Positions 1-8,923 of a stretch of 64,000 nt of DNA are shown piece by piece. Position numbers and translations under genes: made by a program. Numbering within the stretch: the stretch's first letter is position 1; the number at the start of each line of letters is the position of its first letter. The notes under the pieces were generated by a model. The model did no database searches. It was given only the letters and a program-made list of their open reading frames with translations, and was not told the origin of the DNA. The stretch comes from an uncultured Ruminococcus sp. (GTDB lineage Bacteria > Bacillota > Clostridia > Oscillospirales > Ruminococcaceae). Location of the stretch: NCBI GenBank assembly GCA_947627625.1, contig CANQWR010000002.1, positions 186,001-250,000 on the forward strand. Direction: 5' to 3'.

Positions 1-34
1 TATGGGGTGGGAGTGTTTCGTCTGTGGGAATAAT

Positions 35-240
35 CATGGGGGGTCTGGGGGGATACTTCCCCCCAGCGGGGTCAAGGGGCAGAGCCCCTTGTGGGGGTTC
101 AGGGGGCAAAGCCCCCTGCCTCCTATCGTTCATAAAAAATTATGGACGAAAATCCCAATGGTGCAGGAGACAATTGCCCCCTAATCGTTCATAAAAGAAT
201 TGGGGGACAAAGTCCCCAATAGTCCACGAAAAAATTATGG
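35..240 (+). repeat. GC-rich hairpin-array repeat, copy 1 (core 35-131 plus degenerate tail with a second atcgttcataaaa end)
   Basis: catggggggtctggggggatacttccccccagcgggg...agggggcaaagccccctgcctcctatcgttc; tail has attgggggacaaagtccccaat hairpin. Confidence 0.9.
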
Positions 241-359
241 ACTTCAAGAACATGAATTATAATTTTATTTTTTTCTTGAAATTTTATTTTCTATGTGATA
301 TAATATAACTGTATGGAATTAAGTGAAAAAAGTTTAATATTATATGAGGAGGCTGGCTT

Positions 360-1775
360 ATGAAAAAAGTGCAGATTACTGAAACAGTCCTGCGAGATGC
401 ACAGCAGTCACTGATCGCCACCCGTATGCCGTATGACGACTACGAGGACATTCTTGACGATATGAACAAGGCAGGATATTATTCGGTCGAGTGTTGGGGC
501 GGTGCGACATTCGACTCATGTCTGAGGTATCTTGACGAAGATCCTTGGGAGAGACTGAGAAACCTGAAAAAACATCTCCCCGACACGAGACTACAGATGT
601 TACTGAGAGGACAGAATCTTCTCGGCTACAAACACTATCACGATGACGTGGTTGAGAAGTTCATAGAGCTGTCCATAAAGAACGGAATAGACATAATCCG
701 TATATTTGACGCTCTGAACGACTTCAGGAACATTGAAACGGCTCTGAAATCTGTCGTAAAGCACAAGAGAAAGAAGACTATAGCGTCGGGTTGCATAGCC
801 TACACGCAAAGTCCCGTACACACCGTTGACAAGTACATAGAGATGTGCAAGGAACTGAAAGCTATGGGATTTCAGACAATATGCCTGAAAGATATGGCGG
901 GAACTATGTCGCCGTGGGAGGCTGAACACCTTATAAAGGGCATAAAGGACGCAATCGGTGATATGACACTTATCCTGCACACGCACTGTACAACAGGTAT
1001 GGCTTATATGACACTGACAAAGGCTATAGAGTCGGGAATAGACGTAATAGACTGTGCGGTATCGTCATTTTCGGGAGGCACTTCACAGCCTGCCACGGAG
1101 ACTATGTACTATGCCATGAAACAGTACGGAATAGAGACAGGTCTTGACGAGGACGTTATAAACAAGGTGAACGACTTTTTCAAGCCGTTGAAACAGAAGT
1201 ATATAAACGGCGGTCAGCTAAATCCGAAAAGTCTCGCCACAGATGCACAGGCACTCGTCTACAAAGTACCGGGGGGAATGCTGTCAAATATGATTGCAAA
1301 TCTCACCGACATGAACGCTATGGACAGATTTGACGACGCACTCGCCGAAATTCCGAGAGTGAGGGCGGATATGGGCTATCCTCCGCTTGTTACACCCCTT
1401 TCGCAGATGGTGGGAAATCAGGCTGTCACGAATGTCCTTGTGGGAGAGAGATACAAGAACATCTCAAAAGAGATAAAGAATTACATAAAGGGAGAGTACG
1501 GAATTGCCCCTGCACCCATAGATGAGGAACTCAAAAAGAAAGTACTCGGTGAGGACGGAGAACCTGTGGACTGCCGTGAGGAGGACAAAAAGCGTACGGG
1601 AGAGGATTTCAAGTCCGCAAAAGAGGCACTCGGAGACCTTTGCCGTTGCGAAGAGGACGTTATGAGTTATATTTGCTATCCCGACCAGACTGTCAAATTC
1701 CTCAAAGAGCAGAAGGAAAAGGCAGAGAGAGAATCTGTCTACACCATTGAGGAAATAGACGACAGTGCTGAGTAA
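360..1775 (+). CDS. oadA: Oxaloacetate decarboxylase alpha subunit / carboxyltransferase-domain protein (no C-terminal biotinyl domain)
   Basis: TETVLRDAQQSLIATRM, ECWGGATFD, RGQNLLGYKHY, HTHCTTGMAYM motifs of the carboxyltransferase family; followed by gamma, BCCP and beta genes. Confidence 0.93.
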   Translation: MKKVQITETVLRDAQQSLIATRMPYDDYEDILDDMNKAGYYSVECWGGATFDSCLRYLDEDPWERLRNLKKHLPDTRLQMLLRGQNLLGYKHYHDDVVEKFIELSIKNGIDIIRIFDALNDFRNIETALKSVVKHKRKKTIASGCIAYTQSPVHTVDKYIEMCKELKAMGFQTICLKDMAGTMSPWEAEHLIKGIKDAIGDMTLILHTHCTTGMAYMTLTKAIESGIDVIDCAVSSFSGGTSQPATETMYYAMKQYGIETGLDEDVINKVNDFFKPLKQKYINGGQLNPKSLATDAQALVYKVPGGMLSNMIANLTDMNAMDRFDDALAEIPRVRADMGYPPLVTPLSQMVGNQAVTNVLVGERYKNISKEIKNYIKGEYGIAPAPIDEELKKKVLGEDGEPVDCREEDKKRTGEDFKSAKEALGDLCRCEEDVMSYICYPDQTVKFLKEQKEKAERESVYTIEEIDDSAE

Positions 1776-1799
1776 AGATCGAGAGGAGTGTTTTTTTCA

Positions 1800-2183
1800 A
1801 TGACGGACTATTCACTTTTTCTTATGAGACAGCTGAGTATAGGTGAAGCGGGAGTTACCGCTATACTCGGCTACTGCGTTGTATTTTTCGGACTTATACT
1901 CCTGATGTGCGTACTCTGCTGCACGGGTTCTTATTTTTCAAGCAGGGACACAAAAAAGGAGACAGAGAGTGCCAGAACTGCAAAGGGAGTCCAAAATAAC
2001 GCTGTCCCCGTACAGACTGCCGTAAAGACTTCAGAACCTGCACCGGGTTCGGCAGGTCATGTAAAGTTGTACGACGTACCCGACAGGGAAGCTGTGCTTA
2101 TAATGGCGATAGTCGCCGACAAGATGCAGAAACCGCTGAACGAACTGCATTTTATTTCAATCAGGGAGGTAAAAGATAAATGA
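1800..2183 (+). CDS. OadG-like sodium pump decarboxylase gamma subunit
   Basis: Small protein with one N-terminal TM segment, located between the alpha and BCCP genes; ATG 1800 preferred over GTG 1788. Confidence 0.7.
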   Translation: MTDYSLFLMRQLSIGEAGVTAILGYCVVFFGLILLMCVLCCTGSYFSSRDTKKETESARTAKGVQNNAVPVQTAVKTSEPAPGSAGHVKLYDVPDREAVLIMAIVADKMQKPLNELHFISIREVKDK

Positions 2184-2581
2184 AATACAGAGTAACTCTT
2201 AACGGAAAGACGTACGAAGTAGAGGTCGAACACGGAAAGGCGATACTTCTTGACGAGTATGAAGCTCTTGCACCTGCCAAATCTGCACCGCCTGCACAGA
2301 CAGCTTCTGCACCTGTTGCACAGAGTACACCTGCACCCGCACAGAGTGCACCCGTTCAGTTGGGAGCGGGAGAACCTGTAAACGCTCCTTTCCCGGGAAA
2401 TATAATCAGGGTGGACGTAAAACAGGGCGACACGGTAAAAGCGGGACAGATTCTTGTCATACTTGAAGCTATGAAGATGGAGAACGAGATAACTGCCCCC
2501 AAAGACGGCACTGTTGTACAGGTAGTCGTTGAAAAGGGTGCGGTAGTGAGTTCGGGCGACCCGCTCGTTGTGCTGGGCTGA
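2180..2581 (+). CDS. Biotin carboxyl carrier protein of the decarboxylase
   Basis: EAMKMENEI biotinylation motif, Ala/Pro-rich linker. Confidence 0.95.
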   Translation: MKYRVTLNGKTYEVEVEHGKAILLDEYEALAPAKSAPPAQTASAPVAQSTPAPAQSAPVQLGAGEPVNAPFPGNIIRVDVKQGDTVKAGQILVILEAMKMENEITAPKDGTVVQVVVEKGAVVSSGDPLVVLG

Positions 2582-2598
2582 ACAGGGGGTGTGTATGT

Positions 2599-3816
2599 AT
2601 GGATATTATCGAAACCCTTGAAACGCTATGGTTCAATTCGGGATTCCAGAGCTTCTTTGTGAACGGCGGTTGGAAAAACCTGATTATGATAGTGATAGCG
2701 TGTGTACTCCTCTATCTGGGCATAAAGAAAAAATTTGAACCGCTTCTGCTTGTGGGAATAGCTTTCGGGTGTCTGCTTGTGAACCTGTCCTATTTCGGAC
2801 CTGAGTCAACTGACGCTCTCTACCACCCCGAACTTTGGGACAATTTTCTCAATTCCGAACATCAGGACTACCACAGTTACGGCACTATAATGGCTAAAGG
2901 CGGTCTTCTGGACATTCTCTACATAGGAGTTAAAGCGGGAATTTATCCGTCACTTATATTTATGGGTGTGGGAGCTATGACAGATTTCGGTCCGCTTATA
3001 TCAAACCCGAAGAGCTTGCTGCTCGGAGCGGCTGCACAGATGGGAGTATTTCTTGCATTTTTTGGTGCGATATGTCTCGGATTTTCGGGTGAACAGGCGG
3101 CTTCAATAGGAATTATAGGCGGTGCGGACGGTCCTACCGCAATACTCCTGACGGGAAAACTCGCCCCCGAACTTCTCGGACCTATCGCAATAGCAGCTTA
3201 CTCTTATATGGCTCTTATTCCTATGATACAACCCCCGCTTATGCGACTTCTGACTACCGAAAAAGAGAGACAGGTAAAAATGGAGCAGGCAAGGACTGTC
3301 TCAAAGACGGAGAAAATAATTTTCCCGATAATAGTTTCAATATTTGTAATACTTCTCCTGCCGTCCACAGCACCCCTTGTCGGCTGTCTGATGCTCGGAA
3401 ATCTCTGGAGAGAGTGCGGAGTTACGGAGAGACTCTCCGACACCGTCCAGAATGCACTTATGAACATAGTTACAGTATTTCTCGGAATATCGGTCGGTGC
3501 GACGACTGCTGCCGACAGATTCCTCTCTCTCAGAACTATAGAGATAGTTTTCCTCGGTCTGACAGCTTTTGCTTTCTCGACAATCGGCGGACTTCTCATC
3601 GGAAAACTTATGTATAAACTTTCGGGCGGAAAGATAAATCCTCTTATCGGTTCGGCGGGAGTTTCGGCAGTACCAATGGCGGCGAGAGTTTCACAGATAG
3701 AGGGACAGAAAGCGAACCCCTCCAATTTCCTCCTCATGCACGCTATGGGACCGAATGTCGCAGGCGTTATAGGTTCTGCAATTGCAGCGGGATTTCTCCT
3801 TGCGGTGTTTGGGTAA
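2599..3816 (+). CDS. oadB: Sodium ion-translocating decarboxylase beta subunit
   Basis: Polytopic membrane protein with GIIGGADGPTAI and SAVPMAARV motifs. Confidence 0.93.
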   Translation: MDIIETLETLWFNSGFQSFFVNGGWKNLIMIVIACVLLYLGIKKKFEPLLLVGIAFGCLLVNLSYFGPESTDALYHPELWDNFLNSEHQDYHSYGTIMAKGGLLDILYIGVKAGIYPSLIFMGVGAMTDFGPLISNPKSLLLGAAAQMGVFLAFFGAICLGFSGEQAASIGIIGGADGPTAILLTGKLAPELLGPIAIAAYSYMALIPMIQPPLMRLLTTEKERQVKMEQARTVSKTEKIIFPIIVSIFVILLLPSTAPLVGCLMLGNLWRECGVTERLSDTVQNALMNIVTVFLGISVGATTAADRFLSLRTIEIVFLGLTAFAFSTIGGLLIGKLMYKLSGGKINPLIGSAGVSAVPMAARVSQIEGQKANPSNFLLMHAMGPNVAGVIGSAIAAGFLLAVFG

Positions 3817-3870
3817 AATAATAATATACTCAAGTCAAATATCTGTATACCGAAAAATTTGTGCAGACTG

Positions 3871-3899
3871 TTGACAAAAGTAAAAAAATATGTTATCAT
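3871..3899 (+). promoter_or_regulatory. Sigma-A-type promoter
   Basis: TTGACA-N17-TATCAT upstream of the DUF4230 gene. Confidence 0.7.
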
Positions 3900-3974
3900 T
3901 AAGCACAGGGCTTTTTCTTGTCGGGAAATTGTCCTGTGCTGAAATTTTTTATATATTTATAGGAGGAATTTTTA

Positions 3975-4763
3975 ATGAACAAATTTTTAGTAATTATTGC
4001 AGTGGTGGTTGTGTTGGGTGTTGCAGCTGCCTTTATTGTGACAAACATGGAAGACAAGCCCGAAGATGCCATAGAGACGGACTACTCAAGCAACTTTATT
4101 CCCGAAAAGACCATTCTGACGGGAGATATTATTGCGGAGTGTATACAGAATGCAGGTGAACTTGTGTGTCTGAAATACAGCTACACGGACTATGAGGAAA
4201 TCGAAAATTCCAAGGAACTTTTTGATGACCTGAAAATTCCGTTCACTACAGAGAAACTTGTCGTACTCTATGACGGAATAATCAAGGGCGGTATAGACCT
4301 TGAAAAAATAAAGTATTACATAGACAACGATGAAATGACGGTTACTATGCTTCTGCCGAGACCTAAAATAATCTCTCACGAACTTGACACTAAAAACTTT
4401 GAATTTTTTGATGTTAAGAAGTCTGTTTTCAATGAGATTTCACCGCAGGAGTTTACCGACAATCTCGACCTTATGAAAACAAAAGCAGAATCGAAATTCA
4501 AAACGAATGAAGAGTATCGTGATGAAATTTACAAAAACGCTGAAACAATTCTCGGAGATTTGATTTCCATTTCGGGAATCGCTGACGGCTATGAACTCAA
4601 CATTGTTTCGGAACTCCCCGAAGACTTTGATGTCCCCGAATCTACAGTAAGTTTCTATGATGATGAAGAAGACGAGGAAGAAGAGACCGAAGAGGGAACA
4701 GGTGAAGAAGAGGAGACCGAAGAGGAGACAGAGGAAGAGACGGAAGAGGAAACCGAAGAATAA
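3975..4763 (+). CDS. DUF4230-like membrane-anchored protein with acidic ETEE-repeat C-terminus
   Basis: N-terminal TM; KIPFTTEKLVVLYDGIIKGGIDLEKIKYYID...LPRPKIISHELD resembles DUF4230. Confidence 0.7.
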   Translation: MNKFLVIIAVVVVLGVAAAFIVTNMEDKPEDAIETDYSSNFIPEKTILTGDIIAECIQNAGELVCLKYSYTDYEEIENSKELFDDLKIPFTTEKLVVLYDGIIKGGIDLEKIKYYIDNDEMTVTMLLPRPKIISHELDTKNFEFFDVKKSVFNEISPQEFTDNLDLMKTKAESKFKTNEEYRDEIYKNAETILGDLISISGIADGYELNIVSELPEDFDVPESTVSFYDDEEDEEEETEEGTGEEEETEEETEEETEEETEE

Positions 4764-4790
4764 AATAATTAAAACTTAAACAAATAAGAT

Positions 4791-4823
4791 CCGCACGGAG
4801 TTTTTCCGTGCGGAAAATTTTTT
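4791..4823 (+). terminator. Intrinsic terminator
   Basis: CCGCACGGA-gttttt-CCGTGCGG followed by aaaattttttt. Confidence 0.8.
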
Positions 4824-4844
4824 TGAAAAAATTTCGGAAAACTA

Positions 4845-4873
4845 TTGACAAATCGGAAAATATGTGTTACCAT
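4845..4873 (+). promoter_or_regulatory. Putative promoter of the gntR-ABC operon
   Basis: TTGACA-N17-TACCAT. Confidence 0.5.
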
Positions 4874-4930
4874 ATAAGCGTAACAACTGTACTATCAACT
4901 TTAATACGCCTGTTACAGAAAGGAGAGCCT

Positions 4931-5311
4931 ATGTTTTCTATTGACCTTACGAGCAGAGTGCCTATCTATGAACAGATTTGCGAAAAAATAATAGAGTTCA
5001 TAATAAACGGCACTCTCACAGAACACGAACAGCTGCCGAGTGTGAGAAATCTTGCAAAGAGTACGGGCGTGAACCCGAACACGGTGGCGAAAGCGTATCA
5101 GGAACTTGAACGCAAGGGAATAATTTACTTTGTTCTGGGCAGGGGGAGTTTTATTGCGGAACTTGACAAGAGCGAGTTAAATAATACAGCCCTTGCGGAT
5201 TTCGACCTGTCAGTGAAAAAAGCCCTTGAAAAGGGAATATCAGCCGATTTGCTCAAAAACCGCATAGACTTCATAAAAGGCGGTACAAAGAAAGGAGAAA
5301 GACATGATTGA
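4931..5311 (+). CDS. GntR-family transcriptional regulator (YtrA type)
   Basis: MFSIDLTSRVPIYEQICEKI...LPSVRNLAKSTGVNPNTVAKAYQELERKG. Confidence 0.93.
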   Translation: MFSIDLTSRVPIYEQICEKIIEFIINGTLTEHEQLPSVRNLAKSTGVNPNTVAKAYQELERKGIIYFVLGRGSFIAELDKSELNNTALADFDLSVKKALEKGISADLLKNRIDFIKGGTKKGERHD

Positions 5312-6236
5312 ACTGAAAAATACGGTGAAAAAATTTGATGACTACACAGCCCTTGACAATATTGATCTGAAAATTGAAACAGGTACGGCTTTCGGGCTTT
5401 TAGGTTCAAACGGTGCGGGAAAGTCCACTATTCTGAGACTTCTGTCGGGAATTTATTCGGCAGAGGGCGGAGAGATACTCATGGACGGCGAACCTGTCTT
5501 TGACAACGTGAAAAACAAGCAGAGAGTATTTTTCATAAATGACGAGACAGTGCAGTTCGGAAATTTCACTCTTGAAAAGTTAAAAAATTATTACAAGGGC
5601 TACTACCCGAATTTTTCGGAGGAGATATTTGAGTCGCTGAGGAAAAGGGTGAACCTCCCGCTTGACAGGAAGATAACTACTTTTTCAAAGGGCATGAAGA
5701 GACAGGCGATAGTCATAATCGGACTTGCGTGCTGTACGGACTACCTGCTGCTTGACGAAGCTTTTGACGGTCTTGACCCGACTATGCGAATAATAGTGAA
5801 GAAAATGCTTGTCGATGCGATGATTGACAGAAATCTCACGACAATAATCTCCTCCCACAATCTCAAAGAGATAAACGAACTCTGTGACACGGCTTGTCTT
5901 ATTCACAGCGGAAAAGTTGTCTTTTCGAGAGATATTGACAGCGTTAAGGGAAGTATCCACAAGGTACAGGTAGTTTTCCCGAAAAATTCTGACGGAACGC
6001 CCGTGGAGTACACAAAAGAACACTTTGCGGAGAGGGGACTTGATATACTCTCTTTCGAGAGAAGTCAGAGTATATATTACGTTATAGCAAGAGGAGACGA
6101 GGAGACTGTCAGGGAGGCATTTATGCCCGAACAGCCCGTGCTTTTGGAGGTTATCCCGCTCACTCTTGAGGAAATATTTATTTACGAATTGGAGGTACTT
6201 GGTTATGACAGCAGTGACATCAACCCTGAAAAATAA
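5304..6236 (+). CDS. ABC transporter ATP-binding protein
   Basis: Walker A GSNGAGKST, Walker B YLLLDEAFDGLD. Confidence 0.93.
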   Translation: MIELKNTVKKFDDYTALDNIDLKIETGTAFGLLGSNGAGKSTILRLLSGIYSAEGGEILMDGEPVFDNVKNKQRVFFINDETVQFGNFTLEKLKNYYKGYYPNFSEEIFESLRKRVNLPLDRKITTFSKGMKRQAIVIIGLACCTDYLLLDEAFDGLDPTMRIIVKKMLVDAMIDRNLTTIISSHNLKEINELCDTACLIHSGKVVFSRDIDSVKGSIHKVQVVFPKNSDGTPVEYTKEHFAERGLDILSFERSQSIYYVIARGDEETVREAFMPEQPVLLEVIPLTLEEIFIYELEVLGYDSSDINPEK

Positions 6237-8454
6237 GAGCTTTTTCGGACAGCGTTTCAGAAATAAGCTTATCGAAAACAAGAGAACGGCAGTAGTAATA
6301 TGTGCAATGGCGATACTCGGACTTCCTCTCCTTGCACTTATGACAGTAATTGACGAGGGAGCGAGTTACGACAGCAGTGGAGCTTATCATATGATAATCG
6401 ACACAGATCCCTACATGACAATAGGCGTGATATGTACGATAATAGGCGTACTTTCGGGAATAGTCGTGGTACACGGACATTTCAACTACCTGTACAACAA
6501 GTCTCTGACGGACATGAACTACGCTCTTCCCCTCAACACGAGACAGCGTTTCTTTGCGGACTATCTTGCAGGACTTTCAATGTACACAGTCCCTATGATA
6601 TGTTCGATAATACTCTTTTTCCTGATAATCATGATAGGACACCTTGCCTATGATTTCGGGGATAATTTCTGGCAGATGATGGGTGAATTTGTGAAAATTT
6701 CGGTTCTGGGTATAGTCGGAATGACACTTATGTACACCCTCTGCACACTTGCGGTAATGTTCTGTGGTTCGACATTTGAGTCAAATTTCAGCATAGTGGC
6801 GATAAACGGTCTTATCCCGGCAGTAATGGCTTGTGTGTGGTTTGCGGTGGAGTCGTCTTCGAGTTTCGGAATGAATGACATTTCCATAGTATACAACAGC
6901 CTTTTCAACTTTTCAAATCCTGTCGGTTATCTGTTCTTTGTGGAGAGATATATCTATAATGTGGACTATGATACTTCCAACATGGCACTGTATTTCCGTG
7001 GACTGCTCTCAACTCTTGTAATGATAGCTGTGTATATAGGCATAGCGTATATTCTGTACAAGTTCAGAAAGGCTGAGGACGTTTCAAAGCCGTATGTTTA
7101 CAAGTGGTACTATTATCTTATAATGACCTGTGCGACATTCTGTGTAATATCACTGTTTATCTACAATGACGAGAGCCCTCTTGCGGGAATATTACTCTGT
7201 GCAATAGGCTGGTTCATAATGGAGATAGTGACGAGAAGAGGAAAGGGATTCAAGAAGTTCTGGACGGCAGGAGTTACTTTTGCAGGTTCGGTAGCAGCGG
7301 TACTGCTTGTGTGCAACATATGTTCGGCTACAGATGGATTTGGTGCGTCAAAGCACGTCCCCTCAAAGATGTCCGTGAGCAGTGTGGAAATATCTATCAA
7401 CGGAGCTAACGGATATAGAGACAGGGGAAAATACAAGGACAGAGATGTTATTTCGGCAGTTGTGGACCTACAGAAAAATGTTGTTGACAGGTATTTCAAT
7501 CCCGATGACTACACATACAAAGTAATAGGCAATACGGAAAATGTCGATGACAATTATATCAATGTGACATACAGTATAAGCATAGTCTATAACACAATAT
7601 CAGGTTCGGCAATTGCCCGTGAATACTCCGTAACAGGCGATATAGTTGACACCCTCTTTGAAGCAATTCTTCTCTCTGACGACTACAGCGACAGCGTAAA
7701 GATACAGGGCAATTACTACAGTGACAAGATAACAGGTAACAAGTCGGTACGGTTTGAAGATATTTTCGGCTACTCTAAGGGAGTACCCCTCTCGGACGAA
7801 AGTATAAAAGAACTGGACGAGGCTTACAGAGCAGACCTTGAGGAAATGACGGCGGACGACCTTAAAAACAGCACTGTTATAGGACAGATAAACGGCGAGT
7901 ATTTTGTCCTTGACACATTCAGCCGTACAAAGAGTTTCCTTGAGAAGAACAATATAGAATGCACTATCGACAAAGATGATATTCTTGCCTGTGTTTACAA
8001 TAACGATGTTGCAATTATGTCGGACCCCGTGTTCTACAGCTATTCGATAATGCTTTATTCCGATGACAAGACAAGAGATATGTACTATGGGAATGGCGGA
8101 GATGAGATATGCGAACTTGACAAGGTGACGTTTACCTATGTGCCGTACAGTATGAATAACTATATGAATGATAGTAATTATGGTCTGCGTTTTTATAATT
8201 TCACGGAAGATGAATATATTGAAGACCTGACGGAGCTTGTAAGTAACTCCACAAGCATTATAATCGGTGAAAAGCCGATAGGATTTATAAGAATAAAGGA
8301 CAGCGTGAGGGCTATTCCCGACAGGGGCAACAACAGGGAACTTATGAAAAAGCTGCTCGGAAGCTCGTATTGGAGGACAGGCGGCGAACAGGACGGCTGG
8401 GACAGCGACCAGACGGAAGTCCTGAGCAATGTGAATGTTGGGGAAATCTCCTGA
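6205..8454 (+). CDS. ABC transporter permease-like multi-TM protein with large soluble domain
   Basis: Overlaps the ATPase gene; several TM helices then about 300 aa of soluble sequence; internal ATG 6205 has RBS ggaggt. Confidence 0.75.
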   Translation: MTAVTSTLKNKSFFGQRFRNKLIENKRTAVVICAMAILGLPLLALMTVIDEGASYDSSGAYHMIIDTDPYMTIGVICTIIGVLSGIVVVHGHFNYLYNKSLTDMNYALPLNTRQRFFADYLAGLSMYTVPMICSIILFFLIIMIGHLAYDFGDNFWQMMGEFVKISVLGIVGMTLMYTLCTLAVMFCGSTFESNFSIVAINGLIPAVMACVWFAVESSSSFGMNDISIVYNSLFNFSNPVGYLFFVERYIYNVDYDTSNMALYFRGLLSTLVMIAVYIGIAYILYKFRKAEDVSKPYVYKWYYYLIMTCATFCVISLFIYNDESPLAGILLCAIGWFIMEIVTRRGKGFKKFWTAGVTFAGSVAAVLLVCNICSATDGFGASKHVPSKMSVSSVEISINGANGYRDRGKYKDRDVISAVVDLQKNVVDRYFNPDDYTYKVIGNTENVDDNYINVTYSISIVYNTISGSAIAREYSVTGDIVDTLFEAILLSDDYSDSVKIQGNYYSDKITGNKSVRFEDIFGYSKGVPLSDESIKELDEAYRADLEEMTADDLKNSTVIGQINGEYFVLDTFSRTKSFLEKNNIECTIDKDDILACVYNNDVAIMSDPVFYSYSIMLYSDDKTRDMYYGNGGDEICELDKVTFTYVPYSMNNYMNDSNYGLRFYNFTEDEYIEDLTELVSNSTSIIIGEKPIGFIRIKDSVRAIPDRGNNRELMKKLLGSSYWRTGGEQDGWDSDQTEVLSNVNVGEIS

Positions 8455-8520
8455 TTTGAGATGTTTTTGAACGTGAGGGGAACACCCCCTTGACTTCCGA
8501 AATTAAAACAGTAGAAAATT

Positions 8521-8706
8521 ATCATGGGGGGTCTGGGGGGATACTTCCCCCCAGCGGGGGTTTGGGGGCAGAGCCCCCTGCCCCTTATCGTTCTAATAAA
8601 AAATATTAAATCTCTAAAAAAATATAATTTTAATAAAATTATTTTTTGGGCAAAGCCCCCTGCCCCTTATCGTTCTAATAAAAATTTTCACAAAGTCCCC
8701 AATAAA
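8521..8706 (+). repeat. GC-rich hairpin-array repeat, copy 2 (core 8521-8593 plus AT-rich tail and a second end)
   Basis: atcatggggggtctggggggatacttccccccagcgggggtttgggggcagagccccctgccccttatcgttctaat. Confidence 0.92.
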
Positions 8707-8923
8707 AGACCTCCGAACTTTGCAGTTTGTGTAATATAATAAAAATATAACAGAAAAGACTTGATTTTTTTCCCGAAATATATTATAATCATTTATAACA
8801 GGGAGAAAGTTGATGACATGGGAATTTTTTATAATCTTGAACAGACGTTTCCGTTTTGTTTTATTAAAATAAAATAAATTAAATTAAAATAAATTGGAGA
8901 CTGTCCGAAAGAAGGGGTATTCT

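Noticed and set aside
2-184. ORFs encoding GGxGGxFPPAGGxGQSPxxGFRGQSPLPPIV-type peptides (2-184, 8524-8739, 13504-13689, 23864-24067, 56208-56510, 57471-57662, 62559-62897)
   Set aside because: These are read-throughs of the GC-rich repeat family; frames exist because the repeat lacks stops. No RBS or gene context supports coding.
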